Assembly: GCA_040772005.1 (NCBI GenBank)
Contig: JAXGYZ010000014.1
Coordinates: forward strand, 62,001 to 126,000
Length of the DNA stretch: 64,000 nt
Reading direction: 5' to 3'
From: MWBF01 sp040772005
Lineage (GTDB): Bacteria; Chloroflexota; Anaerolineae; CG2-30-64-16
Each line of letters begins with the position of its first letter. Position 1 is the stretch's first letter. Both the position numbers and the translations under genes were made by a program. The notes beneath the pieces are model-generated. The model saw only the letters and a program-made list of their open reading frames with translations, made no database searches and was not told the DNA's origin. Below are positions 26,388-35,078 of this stretch, piece by piece.

Positions 26388-27563
26388 TTAGTAGAACATG
26401 CACTCGCGGTACACATCCAGCGCGTAGCGGTATGTGTCGTAATGTACTGTCGGCGGGATCGAATGGTCCGACGCGAACACGAGGCGGGCTCCCCGATCCT
26501 TCATCCCGTTGATGTAGTGCCGCACCTCTCGTTCGACCAGGTCGCGATCGTTCGTCTCCCAGATGCGGATGTCGAACCCGCCGACGAACGCCAGCTTATC
26601 CCCGTACTTCTCCGCAAACACGAACGGCTCGTTGTCCAGCGCCTTGCGCTCCATCGGGTTGAGCGCATCGAAGCCCGCCTCCACGATCAGCGGCAGCGCC
26701 TTCGCCGTGCTGCCGCAGGAGTGCAGGACGACCGGCAGATCGTAGCCGTGGAAGAAGTCCACCATCTCCTTGAAGTAGGGGAAGATGAGCTCGCCCAGCA
26801 GCTTCGGGGACGCAAACAGCCCGTTCTTGTAGCCCAGGTCCTCATACATCCAGATGCCGTCGGGCAGGCCGACATGCTCGAACAGGTAGCGGTAGTACTG
26901 CTGGTGGAAGTCGGTGTAGACCCGGTTGAAATCGTGGACCCAGCCCGGGTCGGTGATGAGGCTCGAGTACATGGTCACGTCGCCCATGCTCTGCCGCATC
27001 CCTTCCCAGATGAACAGGTGGCCGTAATGCGCCCACGCGCCGGCTTCGTGCGCCTCAGCGACGTTGCGCCGCGTCTTGTTCAGGTCGCTGAATCGCTCGA
27101 CATCGAAGGTGAGCAGGTGGGGCCTGTAGTCGCGCTCCCAGATTTCCCGCGACGTCATCAGGAAGTCGATGTGCTCGGGCGTGCCCATGTGGTGCTTCCA
27201 GTACTTGAGCGCTGCGCCCGACCCATTGCGCTTGACCGTCCACTCGTCGGTTTCCTCGAGCAGCTCTTCGTAGTCGCGCAGCGGGTGGACATCGAACCAG
27301 CCGCCGGCGCCGACCATGTCGTAGCCGAAGTGTTGCCACGCCGGAACCGGCTCGACATAATCGCCGGGCTCGGTGACCTCCTCCCACTGGCCGTCCTCAG
27401 GCCGCCAGCGTGAGTCGCCGGCCTCCTTGTGCTCGATGCGAGTGGGATAGCCCTGCTTGACCCATTGGAAAATCGCGTCGGTCCAGGGGCCGTCCATCAG
27501 CGCCACGCGCTCCGCGCGCCTGCCGCGCAGCAGATCATCTACAACTTTGCGTCCCGGTTCCAT
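26388..27563 (-). CDS. UroD-like (methyltransferase MtaA/CmuA-type) protein 1
   Basis: 391 residues from ATG 27563 (GGAGG seven bases upstream). TIM-barrel protein of the uroporphyrinogen-decarboxylase superfamily. It keeps the H-x-C motif of corrinoid:coenzyme methyltransferases (HSCG, His281/Cys283) in the context LPVVLHSCGSTAKALP. Later comes GFDALNPMERKA, and His367 in FASDHSIPP sits where MtaA has its third zinc ligand, a Cys. True HemE arginine and aspartate landmarks are not evident, so haem synthesis is unlikely. The gene lies beside GH130, esterase and GH2 genes, suggesting work on a carbohydrate-derived or methylated compound. The exact reaction is unknown. Confidence 0.8.
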   Translation of the reverse strand: MEPGRKVVDDLLRGRRAERVALMDGPWTDAIFQWVKQGYPTRIEHKEAGDSRWRPEDGQWEEVTEPGDYVEPVPAWQHFGYDMVGAGGWFDVHPLRDYEELLEETDEWTVKRNGSGAALKYWKHHMGTPEHIDFLMTSREIWERDYRPHLLTFDVERFSDLNKTRRNVAEAHEAGAWAHYGHLFIWEGMRQSMGDVTMYSSLITDPGWVHDFNRVYTDFHQQYYRYLFEHVGLPDGIWMYEDLGYKNGLFASPKLLGELIFPYFKEMVDFFHGYDLPVVLHSCGSTAKALPLIVEAGFDALNPMERKALDNEPFVFAEKYGDKLAFVGGFDIRIWETNDRDLVEREVRHYINGMKDRGARLVFASDHSIPPTVHYDTYRYALDVYRECMFY

Positions 27564-27646
27564 GCTGTTGCCTCCATGTGTGACGGGTGACATCGGCATG
27601 TTACACCGCTCGCAGGCCCGTGCGCAAGTTGGTAGCTGTTCACGGT

Positions 27647-27698
27647 TACAAACCCGGTTTCTGTGCGAAGCGCAGCTTTGCCGAGAAACCGGGTTTGT
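27647..27698. repeat. TACAAACCCGG palindromic element, copy 1
   Basis: The arms ACAAACCCGGTTTCT and AGAAACCGGGTTTGT flank GTGCGAAGCGCAGCTTTGCCG. A second copy with the same arms and core is at 37054-37106. It lies in the divergent space between a UroD-like gene and the GH130 gene. Confidence 0.8.
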
Positions 27699-27766
27699 GG
27701 CCCCGCTGGCAGGTACGAGGCCTTATGTTACGAGGTGGCGCTGGACACTTACGCAAGTTGGTGCCT

Positions 27767-27795
27767 TTGACACCGTGCCATGTGCGTGATACGCT
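27767..27795 (+). promoter_or_regulatory. promoter of the GH130 gene
   Basis: Perfect TTGACA (27767-27772), a 17-base spacer and TACGCT (27790-27795). The start codon GTG 27835 follows after a leader of about 33 nt. Confidence 0.65.
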
Positions 27796-27834
27796 GGCGC
27801 GCGTACAGGCGTTGGACTTCCGAAGGAGGCTCCC

Positions 27835-28755
27835 GTGAAACTGACCCGTCACCCTGCCAGCCCGCTGATGCTCCCCGACCCCACCTCGCCCTGGGAGTGC
27901 TACAACGTCTTCAACCCGGCCGTCATCCACCACAATGGCCTGTTCCACATGCACTATCGCGCGCAGGGTATGGACTGGGTCAGCCGCATCGGCTATGCCG
28001 TCAGCGCGGACGGCCTGCACTGGAACCGGCTGCGCGAGCCGGTGCTCGGCCCGCTCGACGGCTCGGACTCACGCGGGGTCGAGGACCCGCGCGTGACCGA
28101 GATCGACGGCGTCTTCTACATGACCTACACGGCCTATGGCCGCGAGTGGCGCGGGACGGGCGAGCCGACCCATGCCGGCGGCGGCGTCCTGCCGATGATC
28201 GCGCGGAGCACGAACCTCATCACCTGGGAACGCATCGGCCCCATCCGCGTGGGCGAGGACAACAAGGACCACCTGCTGTTCCCGCGCAAGATCGGCGGGC
28301 GGTTCATTGCCTTCCACCGCCGCCGCCCGCACGTCTGGCTGGCGCAGTCCGAGGACCTGGTATCGTGGCCCGAGGCGTGGATGGCGCCCATCTACGGCCC
28401 GCGGCCGGACAACTGGTGGGACAACGAGAGCGTCGGCTCTAACGGGCTGCCCATCGAGACGCCGCACGGCTGGCTGGTCATCAACCATGCGTACAACCCC
28501 GAGCACGTCTACCGGCTCGGCGTCATTTTGCTGGACCTGGACGACCCCACGAAGGTCGTGCGCCGTCCGAAGGATCCCATCTTCTGGCCGGAGGAGATCT
28601 GGGAGCTGCGCGGGGACGTGCCTAACGTGGTCTTCTCGAACGCCAACCCGGTCGTCGATGGCACGGTGTACGTCTACTACGGCGGCGCAGACCACGTGAT
28701 CGGCCTGGCGACCTGCGGGCTGGATGAGCTGGTGGATTACGCATTGCACGGATAG
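27835..28755 (+). CDS. GH130-like glycoside phosphorylase/hydrolase
   Basis: 306 residues from a GTG start, with AAGGAGG five bases upstream. The five-bladed propeller of the GH130/GH43 clan is visible: FNPAVIHHNGLFHMHYRAQG, IGYAVSADGLHW, GVEDPRVTEIDGVFYMTYTAY (with the family EDPR motif carrying the catalytic Asp), KDHLLFPRKIGGRFIAFHRR, NPVVDGTVYVYYGGADHVIGLA. Family members phosphorolyse beta-mannosides (mannosyl-glucose, mannobiose). No signal peptide is present, so it acts in the cytosol. It is the only plus-strand gene in this carbohydrate region and has its own promoter. Confidence 0.88.
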   Translation: MKLTRHPASPLMLPDPTSPWECYNVFNPAVIHHNGLFHMHYRAQGMDWVSRIGYAVSADGLHWNRLREPVLGPLDGSDSRGVEDPRVTEIDGVFYMTYTAYGREWRGTGEPTHAGGGVLPMIARSTNLITWERIGPIRVGEDNKDHLLFPRKIGGRFIAFHRRRPHVWLAQSEDLVSWPEAWMAPIYGPRPDNWWDNESVGSNGLPIETPHGWLVINHAYNPEHVYRLGVILLDLDDPTKVVRRPKDPIFWPEEIWELRGDVPNVVFSNANPVVDGTVYVYYGGADHVIGLATCGLDELVDYALHG

Positions 28756-28759
28756 GAAT

Positions 28760-28976
28760 GTAGGGGCGAAGGAAACCCCGGCGACACTTACCCCGCGCAC
28801 ATTGGTACATCGCCCGGAATACTCTTGTCTACAGCATTACCGTTGAGGGTTTCCTTCGCCCCAGCGTGCACGGCAAGGGCGAAGCAGGACACAACGTTGG
28901 GACGCACACCATGATCAGAGTGTCAGGGCGTCACGGTGGATCGACCACCGCCCATCGTGTCCTGCTTCGCCCCTAC
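28760..28976. repeat. GTAGGGGCGAAG modular hairpin element, copy 1
   Basis: The element begins GTAGGGGCGAAG and ends CTTCGCCCCTAC. Inside are two consecutive hairpins with different arms: GGGCGAAGGAAACC/GGTTTCCTTCGCCC and GGGCGAAGCAGGACAC/GTGTCCTGCTTCGCCC. It fills the gap between two convergent genes. The TAG of its right end (minus strand) is the stop codon of the esterase gene. Confidence 0.8.
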
Positions 28977-29782
28977 ACCATCCCCAAGCCCTTCATCCAG
29001 TCCGCGAACCGCTCGATCCAGGTGTCGGAGGGCAGGCCGAGCTGGCGCATGCCGAACCCATGGTCGCCGTGCGCGTAGATGTGCATCTCCACGGGCCGCT
29101 GCACGGCTTCCCAGGCGCGATACAGGATCATGTTCGCGTTGACGGCCATCCGGTCCGCGGCTGCGCACAGCAGGAAGAGCGGCGGGGCATCCGCGGGCGC
29201 CACCACGTCCTCGAAGACCGCGGGATAGATGGGCGCGGCGAAGTCGGGCCGGCAGTCCGGCGCGTAGTTGGTCGCGACCTGCGTCGTCACGCCGCCGCCG
29301 GCCGAGAACCCCATGAAGCCGATCTTGCCGGGATCCACGTCCCATTCCGTCGCGCGCTGCCGCACGATGCGGATGGCCTGCTGCCCGTCGGCCAGCGTCA
29401 GCGGCTCGATGGCGCGCAGCCCGGCCTTCCTCGACTCGACGCTCGCCATGAACGCACCGACCTGTTTCGCCATGTCCGCGCCGGTCTGGATGAGCCGGTA
29501 CTTGAGGATGAAGGCGGTGATGCCGCGCGCGGCGAGCCACTCGGCCACCTGGTAGCCCTCGTGGTCGATGGCGAGGAAGTGCCATGCGCCGCCCGGCGCG
29601 ACGATGACCGCCGCCCCATTCGGTTGTGTTGCCGGGTAGACGAGCAGGCTGGGCTGCGTCACGTTGCGGACGCCCAGCATCCCGGGGTGAGGCTCAAGCT
29701 CCTCTTCCGGCTGGTCCCAGCCTTCCGAACCCGCCGGGCCATCGGGCCACAACGGGATGACAGTGTGTGGTGTAGCAGGCAT
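28973..29782 (-). CDS. alpha/beta-hydrolase (esterase, acetylxylan-esterase-like)
   Basis: 269 residues, no signal peptide. The oxyanion stretch is VIVAPGGAWHFLAIDHEGYQVA, the nucleophile elbow is GFSAGGG (after ATEWDVDPGKIGFM), the acid is the Asp in LLCAAADRMA, and the catalytic His is in YAHGDHGFGM. This is the form of BD-FAE/acetylxylan-type carbohydrate esterases often placed with glycoside hydrolases. It would remove acetyl or feruloyl groups from sugars taken into the cell. AGGAG lies eight bases before the ATG. Its stop codon lies within a palindromic repeat, so the tail may have been altered by the insertion. Confidence 0.85.
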   Translation of the reverse strand: MPATPHTVIPLWPDGPAGSEGWDQPEEELEPHPGMLGVRNVTQPSLLVYPATQPNGAAVIVAPGGAWHFLAIDHEGYQVAEWLAARGITAFILKYRLIQTGADMAKQVGAFMASVESRKAGLRAIEPLTLADGQQAIRIVRQRATEWDVDPGKIGFMGFSAGGGVTTQVATNYAPDCRPDFAAPIYPAVFEDVVAPADAPPLFLLCAAADRMAVNANMILYRAWEAVQRPVEMHIYAHGDHGFGMRQLGLPSDTWIERFADWMKGLGMV

Positions 29783-29805
29783 GTTCTTGCTCCTACCAAA
29801 ATGTG

Positions 29806-29832
29806 GTAGGACGGGTTGCCAACCCGTCCTAC
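29806..29832. repeat. GTAGGACGGGTT palindrome, copy 1
   Basis: A 27-base inverted repeat with arms GTAGGACGGGTTG and CAACCCGTCCTAC. Another copy lies at 38408-38434. An overlapping TCCTACC/GGTAGGA hairpin precedes it. Confidence 0.75.
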
Positions 29833-29841
29833 ATAGTAAGT

Positions 29842-32208
29842 CTAGTGCACCTGCAGTTCGATACTGGCCGGCGGCAGCCCAGCCGCCCGCGCGGTGACCG
29901 TGATCGTGCCCGCCTCCGCCCCGCTGCGCACGATGGCGAGCAGGCGGCCCTGGAAGGTGGTGCGCCGGTCGCCCACGTACGGTTCCTCGCTCAGCGGGTC
30001 GCCCGTGCCGATGGCGAGCAGCTCACCCGCGCCCGTCACCTCCACCGTGACCGGCATGTCGTGGTGCTTGACGGTTGCGCCATCGCCATCCACCACCGTG
30101 ATGGCAACATACGCAAGGTCGCCGCGGCCGGATGCAATCGCGGGCCGGTCAGCCTCGACGTGCAGCGCGGCGGGATTGCCCGTGGTCGCGAGGCGGAACC
30201 GCCCCGTCTCCCGGTCGCCGGTGTAACCCACCGCCTCGACCACGCCCGGCTCATAGGTCACGTCGAAGCTGGCCTTGTTCTCGCTGGCCGCGCCGGTCGG
30301 CTTGCGACCTGCAAAGACCCCGTTGACGAACAGCTCGACCTCGTCATCCACTGCGTAGACATCCACCCGCGTGGGCTTGCCTTCCCAGCCTGGATAGGTC
30401 CAGTTGTCGACGACCGGCTCCCAGCCCCACGGCGTGAATGCGACCGGCTTGCCGTAGTGCTGCGGGTCGAGCACTGCGATGAAAGGCTCGGTGCGCTCGC
30501 CCCACAGCAGGTCGCGGTAGTACGACTGCACCCGCTTGAACCCGCAGATGTCGAAGTCGCCGCAGCCGTACAGGTGATATGGGTACGGTGCGCCGAAGCG
30601 GGCTTGGCCGTCGAAGCTCACCGCGCCGCCGCCCGCCTCGCCGATGTAGTCCTGTGCAGTCCACACGAAATCGCCGATGACGTTGGGTAGCCGCTCCGTC
30701 TCCTTCCAGAAGGCATACATCCGGTGGCCCCACGTCTCGGTCCCCGCGATGACCCGGCTGGGGAAGCGCGTCCGGTCCACGGCATAGCGCTGCACCATGT
30801 AGTTGTAGCCCACCACGTCGAGCGGCGCGGCGAAGGCGGCCGTCTGCCGGCCCCAGCTGTCCTGCTGCGGGTCGGCCGCGACCGGCTTGAGCTTGAACGA
30901 GCCGCCGACATCCCCGCGCTCGATATCCTCCAGGAAGTTGAACATCACCCCGGAGGTGACGAAGCGGGTGTTGTCGAGGCTGCGCACGAAGTCGGCCTGC
31001 CGCGCGGACCACTCGGCCCCGACCGGATCGCCGAGTGCCTCGAAGATTTCGTTGCCAATGGACCACATGATGACCGACGGGTGGTTGCGGTCGCGCTTGA
31101 CCATTGCCGCGAGATCCGCCTGCCACCACTCGTGGAAGTAGAGGTGGTAGTCGTTCGTGACCTTGCCCGAGGTCCACGCGTCGAACGATTCGTCAATGAC
31201 CAGCATGCCCAGGCGGTCGCACGCGTCGAGCAGCGCGGGAGCAGGCGGGTTGTGCGCGGTGCGGATGGCGCTGTACCCGGCCGACTTGAGCAGCTCGACC
31301 TTGCGCTCTTCCGCCCGGTCGTACGAGGCCGCGCCGAGCGGCCCGTGGTCGTGGTGGATGCAGCCGCCCTTGAGCTTCAGCGGCTCGCCGTTCAGCCGGA
31401 AGCCGTGCTCGGCATCCACCGCAATCGACCGGATGCCGAAGGAGGTTTCCTCCGTGTCCACCACCGCGCCGTCCACCAGGACCTCGCTGCGCAGCGTGTA
31501 CAGGTACGGCGCATTGAGCGACCACAGCCGCGCGTCGCGCACCAGCAGCGTCTGCTGGAGGACGGGCGTCCGCGCCGCGGTCTCGGCCTGGGCGACCGCG
31601 TTGCCCGCCGCGTCCAGCACGGTGGTGCGCAGGACGGCCCCGGACAGGCTGGAGACGCCCGCCAGTTCGGTCGTCACCTGGACGACAGAGGCAGCGGGAT
31701 CGACCACCGGCGTCGTGACGAAAACGTCCCACGGCCGGATATGGATGCCCCCGCCTATGCGCAGCCAAACGTGGCGGTAGATGCCCGTGCCCGTGTACCA
31801 GCGGCAGTTGGGCTGCGCGGTGTTGTTGGCGACGACGCCGATCGTGTTTTCCTGTCCGTAGATGAGATACGGGGTGATATCCACGATGAAGCTGGAATAA
31901 CCGTAGGGCTGGCGCTGCACGAGCCGCTTGTTGACCGTGACCTCGGCGTGCATGTAGACGCCCTCGAACTCGAGCTGCACGCTCTGCCCGCGCCAGTCCT
32001 CCGGCACGAACAGCCTCTTGCGGTAGCTCGCGACCCCGCCGGGGAAGTAGCCGCCCGCCGCCGCCGATGGATTGCTGGGATCGCGCGGCTTGGAGATCAT
32101 GGCGTCATGCGGCAGCGTGACCGGCTGCCAGGCGTGCGGGTTGAACATCGCCGCGAAGCCGGTCAGCTCGCTGAACTCCCACCCCTGGTCGAGATTGTGT
32201 CTCTGCAT
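29842..32208 (-). CDS. GH2 family beta-galactosidase-like enzyme
   Basis: 788 residues from ATG 32208 (AGGAGA upstream). Sugar-binding jelly roll at the N-terminus (WQPVTLPHDAMI, YRKRLFVPEDW, LEFEGVYMHAEVTVN), then an Ig-like domain, the TIM barrel and C-terminal beta domains with a DUF4982-type/Big-like arrangement. The catalytic acid/base is Glu387 in IMWSIGNEIFE; the nucleophile is Glu491 in AGTETWG. GGCIHHDHGPLGAASYDRAE precedes the barrel as in beta-galactosidases, but specificity could be galactoside, glucuronide or mannoside. No signal peptide, so it is cytosolic. It probably acts with the neighbouring GH130, esterase and oxidoreductase enzymes. Confidence 0.93.
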   Translation of the reverse strand: MQRHNLDQGWEFSELTGFAAMFNPHAWQPVTLPHDAMISKPRDPSNPSAAAGGYFPGGVASYRKRLFVPEDWRGQSVQLEFEGVYMHAEVTVNKRLVQRQPYGYSSFIVDITPYLIYGQENTIGVVANNTAQPNCRWYTGTGIYRHVWLRIGGGIHIRPWDVFVTTPVVDPAASVVQVTTELAGVSSLSGAVLRTTVLDAAGNAVAQAETAARTPVLQQTLLVRDARLWSLNAPYLYTLRSEVLVDGAVVDTEETSFGIRSIAVDAEHGFRLNGEPLKLKGGCIHHDHGPLGAASYDRAEERKVELLKSAGYSAIRTAHNPPAPALLDACDRLGMLVIDESFDAWTSGKVTNDYHLYFHEWWQADLAAMVKRDRNHPSVIMWSIGNEIFEALGDPVGAEWSARQADFVRSLDNTRFVTSGVMFNFLEDIERGDVGGSFKLKPVAADPQQDSWGRQTAAFAAPLDVVGYNYMVQRYAVDRTRFPSRVIAGTETWGHRMYAFWKETERLPNVIGDFVWTAQDYIGEAGGGAVSFDGQARFGAPYPYHLYGCGDFDICGFKRVQSYYRDLLWGERTEPFIAVLDPQHYGKPVAFTPWGWEPVVDNWTYPGWEGKPTRVDVYAVDDEVELFVNGVFAGRKPTGAASENKASFDVTYEPGVVEAVGYTGDRETGRFRLATTGNPAALHVEADRPAIASGRGDLAYVAITVVDGDGATVKHHDMPVTVEVTGAGELLAIGTGDPLSEEPYVGDRRTTFQGRLLAIVRSGAEAGTITVTARAAGLPPASIELQVH

Positions 32209-32264
32209 CCTGGTGTCTCCTGATGAGAAGTAACCGCGGAACACGCGGAGCACACGGAAGGGGC

Positions 32265-32291
32265 GTAGGGGCGAGGTTACCTCGCCCCTAC
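32265..32291. repeat. minimal GTAGGGGCGAGG palindrome
   Basis: Just two arms, GTAGGGGCGAGGT and ACCTCGCCCCTAC, around a single base. It is the shortest version of the element at 28760, 34808 and 39319. It is flanked by degenerate inverted arms rich in CGCGGA (32231-32250, 32321-32345). Together these fill the gap between the GH2 and aldo/keto reductase genes. Confidence 0.8.
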
Positions 32292-32353
32292 ATCATGGTT
32301 AGGTGCTCCTGGTCTGCCCGTTTACTCCGCGTTTTCCGTGGTTCAGTCCGGTC

Positions 32354-33361
32354 CTAATGCGTCCGGCTGCGTTCGACGGGCTGCCACAGGTCCACGTTGG
32401 TACCCAGTTTTGCCATGATCGGCTTGGACAGCGCGTTCATCTCTGTGATGACCTTTGGCGTCAACTGGCGTGTCACGCCTGCCGCGTTCTCCTCGAGCTG
32501 CCTGACGTTCCGCGCGCCGGCGAGCACGCAGGTGATGGCCTGGTTGGCCGCCGCCCACGCCAGTGCGAGCTGCGCCATCGGCACGCCCTCGCGTGACGCA
32601 ATCTCCCGCAGCCCGTCGACCGCGGCAAAGGTCTCTGTCTCCGCGCCCGGCTCGCCGTGCCGCGATTCGGGCCGGTCGGGCCGGAAGTGCCGCGAGCGCG
32701 TCAGCCCCGGCGGCATCTCGTCCGCGGTGCGATACTTGCCGGTCAGCAGCCCCTGCATCAGCGGCATGTAGCCGATGACACCGATGCCGTGGGCCGCGCA
32801 GAAGGGCAGGATCTCCCGCTCGATGCCGCGCGCCAGCAGGCTGTAGGGCAATTGGTTGACCGCCAGCGTCACGCCCAGCGCGAGCGCCTCGGTCATCTGC
32901 CGCACGCCGAAGTTGCTCACGCCGATGTGCCGGATCTTGCCTTCGTCTTGCAGGCGCATCAGCATATCAAACGTGGGCGCGACGGCCTCGGGAGGCAGCG
33001 GCCAGTGCACCATGTAGATGTCGACGGTGTCCATCTGGAGCCGGGCAAGCGTCGCCTCGCAGTGCTCCCGCACCGCTTCCGGCGACGTCGCGCTGGCCGG
33101 CATCAGCTTCGAGCCGACGAGCGCCTGCTCCCTGCGGCCGGCCAGCACCCGGCCCAGCGCCGCCTCGCTGCGGCCGTAGTTGTACATCTCCGCGGTGTCG
33201 AAGTAGTTCGCGCCGAGCGCCAGCGCCCGGTCCACGACCGCCGCGGCATCTCGGTCATCCTGGCTGCCCCAGTAATCGCCTTCGCCCCCGCCGAACGACC
33301 ACACCCCGACCCCCAGCACCGGCAGCGTCAGGCCGGTGTTGCCACAAGCACGCCTTTCCAA
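32354..33361 (-). CDS. aldo/keto reductase
   Basis: 335 residues. The start is a TTG with AAAGGAGG six bases upstream. The catalytic tetrad is readable: Asp in YFDTAEMYNYG, Tyr in the same motif, Lys in LVGSKLM, and His in IYMVHWPL. NADP-binding features near the end are TCVLAGARNVRQLEENA. The family reduces aldehydes and sugar carbonyls to alcohols with NADPH. Its position between GH2 and a UroD-like gene, on the same strand as Gfo/Idh and an isomerase, makes a sugar carbonyl a reasonable substrate, but this is inferred. Confidence 0.9.
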   Translation of the reverse strand: MERRACGNTGLTLPVLGVGVWSFGGGEGDYWGSQDDRDAAAVVDRALALGANYFDTAEMYNYGRSEAALGRVLAGRREQALVGSKLMPASATSPEAVREHCEATLARLQMDTVDIYMVHWPLPPEAVAPTFDMLMRLQDEGKIRHIGVSNFGVRQMTEALALGVTLAVNQLPYSLLARGIEREILPFCAAHGIGVIGYMPLMQGLLTGKYRTADEMPPGLTRSRHFRPDRPESRHGEPGAETETFAAVDGLREIASREGVPMAQLALAWAAANQAITCVLAGARNVRQLEENAAGVTRQLTPKVITEMNALSKPIMAKLGTNVDLWQPVERSRTH

Positions 33362-33379
33362 GATGGCCTCCTTTGCATC

Positions 33380-33476
33380 ATGAGTAATAAGGAACGAGTA
33401 ACGAGTAACCAGTAAGGTTATCCGTTCTTCGTCTCGATTACTCCTTACTCGTTACTCATTACTCATTACTCGTTTC
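33380..33476. repeat. inverted tandem GAGTAAC repeats
   Basis: The left arm holds GAGTAATAAGGAACGAGTAA-like units and the right arm their inverse (TTACTCCTTACTCGTTACTC and so on). The last codons and stop of the UroD-like gene at 33452 are made from the right arm, so its C-terminus (EEKRVMSNE) comes from the repeat. Confidence 0.8.
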
Positions 33477-34756
33477 TCTTCACCCCCCACCGGATACTTC
33501 GCGTACTCTCTTAGGGCACCGTACATCGCCAGCAGGTTCCCGACCGGCACGCGCGCCTGCACGTTGTGGATCGTGTTGAAGACGAACCCGCCGCCGGGCC
33601 CGAAGATCCGGATGCGCTCCGCCACCTCCGCGGCCACCTCGCCCGGCGTGCCGAAGGGGAGCGTGTGCTGCGTGTCCACGCCGCCGCCCCAGAACGTGAT
33701 CCGGTCGCCGAAGCGCGCCTTGAGCGTTGCGGGGTCCATCCCCGCGGCCGAGCACTGCACCGGGTTGAGGATGTCGAACCCCGCTTCGATGAAGTCGGGC
33801 AGCAGGGCGACGACCGAGCCGCACGAGTGGATGTACGTCTTCCAGGTCGTATGCGCGTGCACCCAGTCGTTGATGGCCCGGTGGAACGGCATGAACAGGT
33901 CCCGGTACGCGCGGCGGGAGATGAAAGGACCGGTCTGCTGGCCGAAGTCGGTGCCGGTGACGAACACCGCCGCGACGCGCTCGCCCACGACGCCGTGGAG
34001 CTTCTGGAGGTTCGCCAGCCCGATCTCGCACTGCCGCTCGAAGATGCGATAGACGTAGTCGCGGCGGGTGACCGTGCTCATGTACCACTCGGCGACGTCG
34101 CGGATGCCCTTCGGGCGCTTGAGCTGCGTCGCGGGCACCATCGCAATGTCGCCAAAGCTCGTCCCGCCGAAGTTGGCGATGATGGCCTTGTCCGTCCCGT
34201 CGTACAGCCGGTCGCACTCGGCCGCGAAGTACGCCAGGTCCGCATCCGAGACCGGGCCGAACTCCTCCAGGTTGTCCTCGACGTTCAGCGTCGCATCGTC
34301 GATGGGCGGCTGGCGCACGATTGCATCGAAGTAGAAGCCGCCCGCGGGGAGGTGGCCGCTCGGCGGCACGGACTTGTCGCCCTCCGGGTACATCAGGATC
34401 GAGCCGTCCGGCTCGGGTTCCGTGTTGAACGCTTCGGGCACCAACACCGGCGTCCCGTCGAAGAAGGTCCACGGCTTCCAGCCCTCGTTGCGGAAGCCGA
34501 AGAAGGTCTTGGTCCCGCCGAGCCCCACGATGTCGCCGCCGACTGCGTCGAGCAGGTCCGGCTGGATCTCGCCGAGCATCTGGTACGGCTCCACGACCTT
34601 GACCGGCGTGCCCGGCGGGTCGAGCCGGAGCGCCTGCCGCAGCGCGTAGACCGAGCTGACGTGCATGCCGGTGACCGCGGTCGCGCCGAGGTCCAGCGGC
34701 ACGCGGTCGGGTTCGCGGTGATTGAGTGCGAGTGTGACGCGTTCGCGCGAGTTCAT
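33452..34756 (-). CDS. UroD-like (methyltransferase MtaA/CmuA-type) protein 2
   Basis: 434 residues from ATG 34756 (AAGGAGG six bases upstream; the longer frame crosses a repeat and is not used). Family opening MNSRERVTLALNHREPDRVP, then LDLGAT and MYPEGDKSVPPSGHLPAGGFYFDAI. The H-x-C motif is IHSCGSVVALLP (His310/Cys312), followed by GFDILNPVQCSAAGMDP. His397 in FNTIHNVQARVP takes the position of MtaA's third zinc ligand. It resembles UroD protein 3 of this window (54335) more than protein 1. Function unknown; probably a metal-dependent methyl- or carbon-transfer reaction in sugar use. Its C-terminal tail derives from a tandem repeat. Confidence 0.83.
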   Translation of the reverse strand: MNSRERVTLALNHREPDRVPLDLGATAVTGMHVSSVYALRQALRLDPPGTPVKVVEPYQMLGEIQPDLLDAVGGDIVGLGGTKTFFGFRNEGWKPWTFFDGTPVLVPEAFNTEPEPDGSILMYPEGDKSVPPSGHLPAGGFYFDAIVRQPPIDDATLNVEDNLEEFGPVSDADLAYFAAECDRLYDGTDKAIIANFGGTSFGDIAMVPATQLKRPKGIRDVAEWYMSTVTRRDYVYRIFERQCEIGLANLQKLHGVVGERVAAVFVTGTDFGQQTGPFISRRAYRDLFMPFHRAINDWVHAHTTWKTYIHSCGSVVALLPDFIEAGFDILNPVQCSAAGMDPATLKARFGDRITFWGGGVDTQHTLPFGTPGEVAAEVAERIRIFGPGGGFVFNTIHNVQARVPVGNLLAMYGALREYAKYPVGGEEKRVMSNE

Positions 34757-34807
34757 GAGAATCCTCCTTGCCTCTAAGGTCGTCCTCGAGACCCCCCGCA
34801 CCCAACT

Positions 34808-35069
34808 GTAGGGGCGAGGGAAACCGTGCGGGGGCCTGCCCTGCACACGCGGGTGGATTGCCCGGCACATCGTGGCAGACGGCACACCGATGAGGGTTTC
34901 CCTCGCCCTCGCCTGCCATACGGCAGATGATACCCGCAGCGCAGGAGCGACATCTCGTTTGGCCGGCGAGGGCGAGGCCGGCCACAACCGCACATCGCGC
35001 CCCATCGTCAGGTTATCAGGGCAGGTGAGTTGGTTAACCACGTCTCGCCGTGGCCGGCCTCGCCCCTAC
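34808..35069. repeat. GTAGGGGCGAGG modular hairpin element, copy 2
   Basis: It begins GTAGGGGCGAGGGAAACC and ends GGCCTCGCCCCTAC. It contains the GGGCGAGGGAAACC/GGTTTCCCTCGCCC hairpin, a CTGCCATACGGCAG hairpin, and arms GGCGAGGCCGGCCAC/GTGGCCGGCCTCGCC. It fills the space between UroD-like protein 2 and the Gfo/Idh gene. Confidence 0.8.
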
Positions 35070-35078
35070 AGAATTTCC

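Noticed and set aside
26217..27413. A 398-codon plus-strand frame opposite UroD protein 1
   Set aside because: Antisense shadow. The minus-strand gene has a ribosome site and family motifs.
26388..27563. Haem-biosynthesis enzyme HemE
   Set aside because: The conserved HemE active-site Arg/Asp pattern is not evident. The H-x-C motif and neighbourhood fit the methyltransferase-like branch.
30724..32223. A 499-codon plus-strand frame opposite the GH2 gene
   Set aside because: Shadow of GH2; no recognisable domain and Arg/Val/Asp-rich composition.
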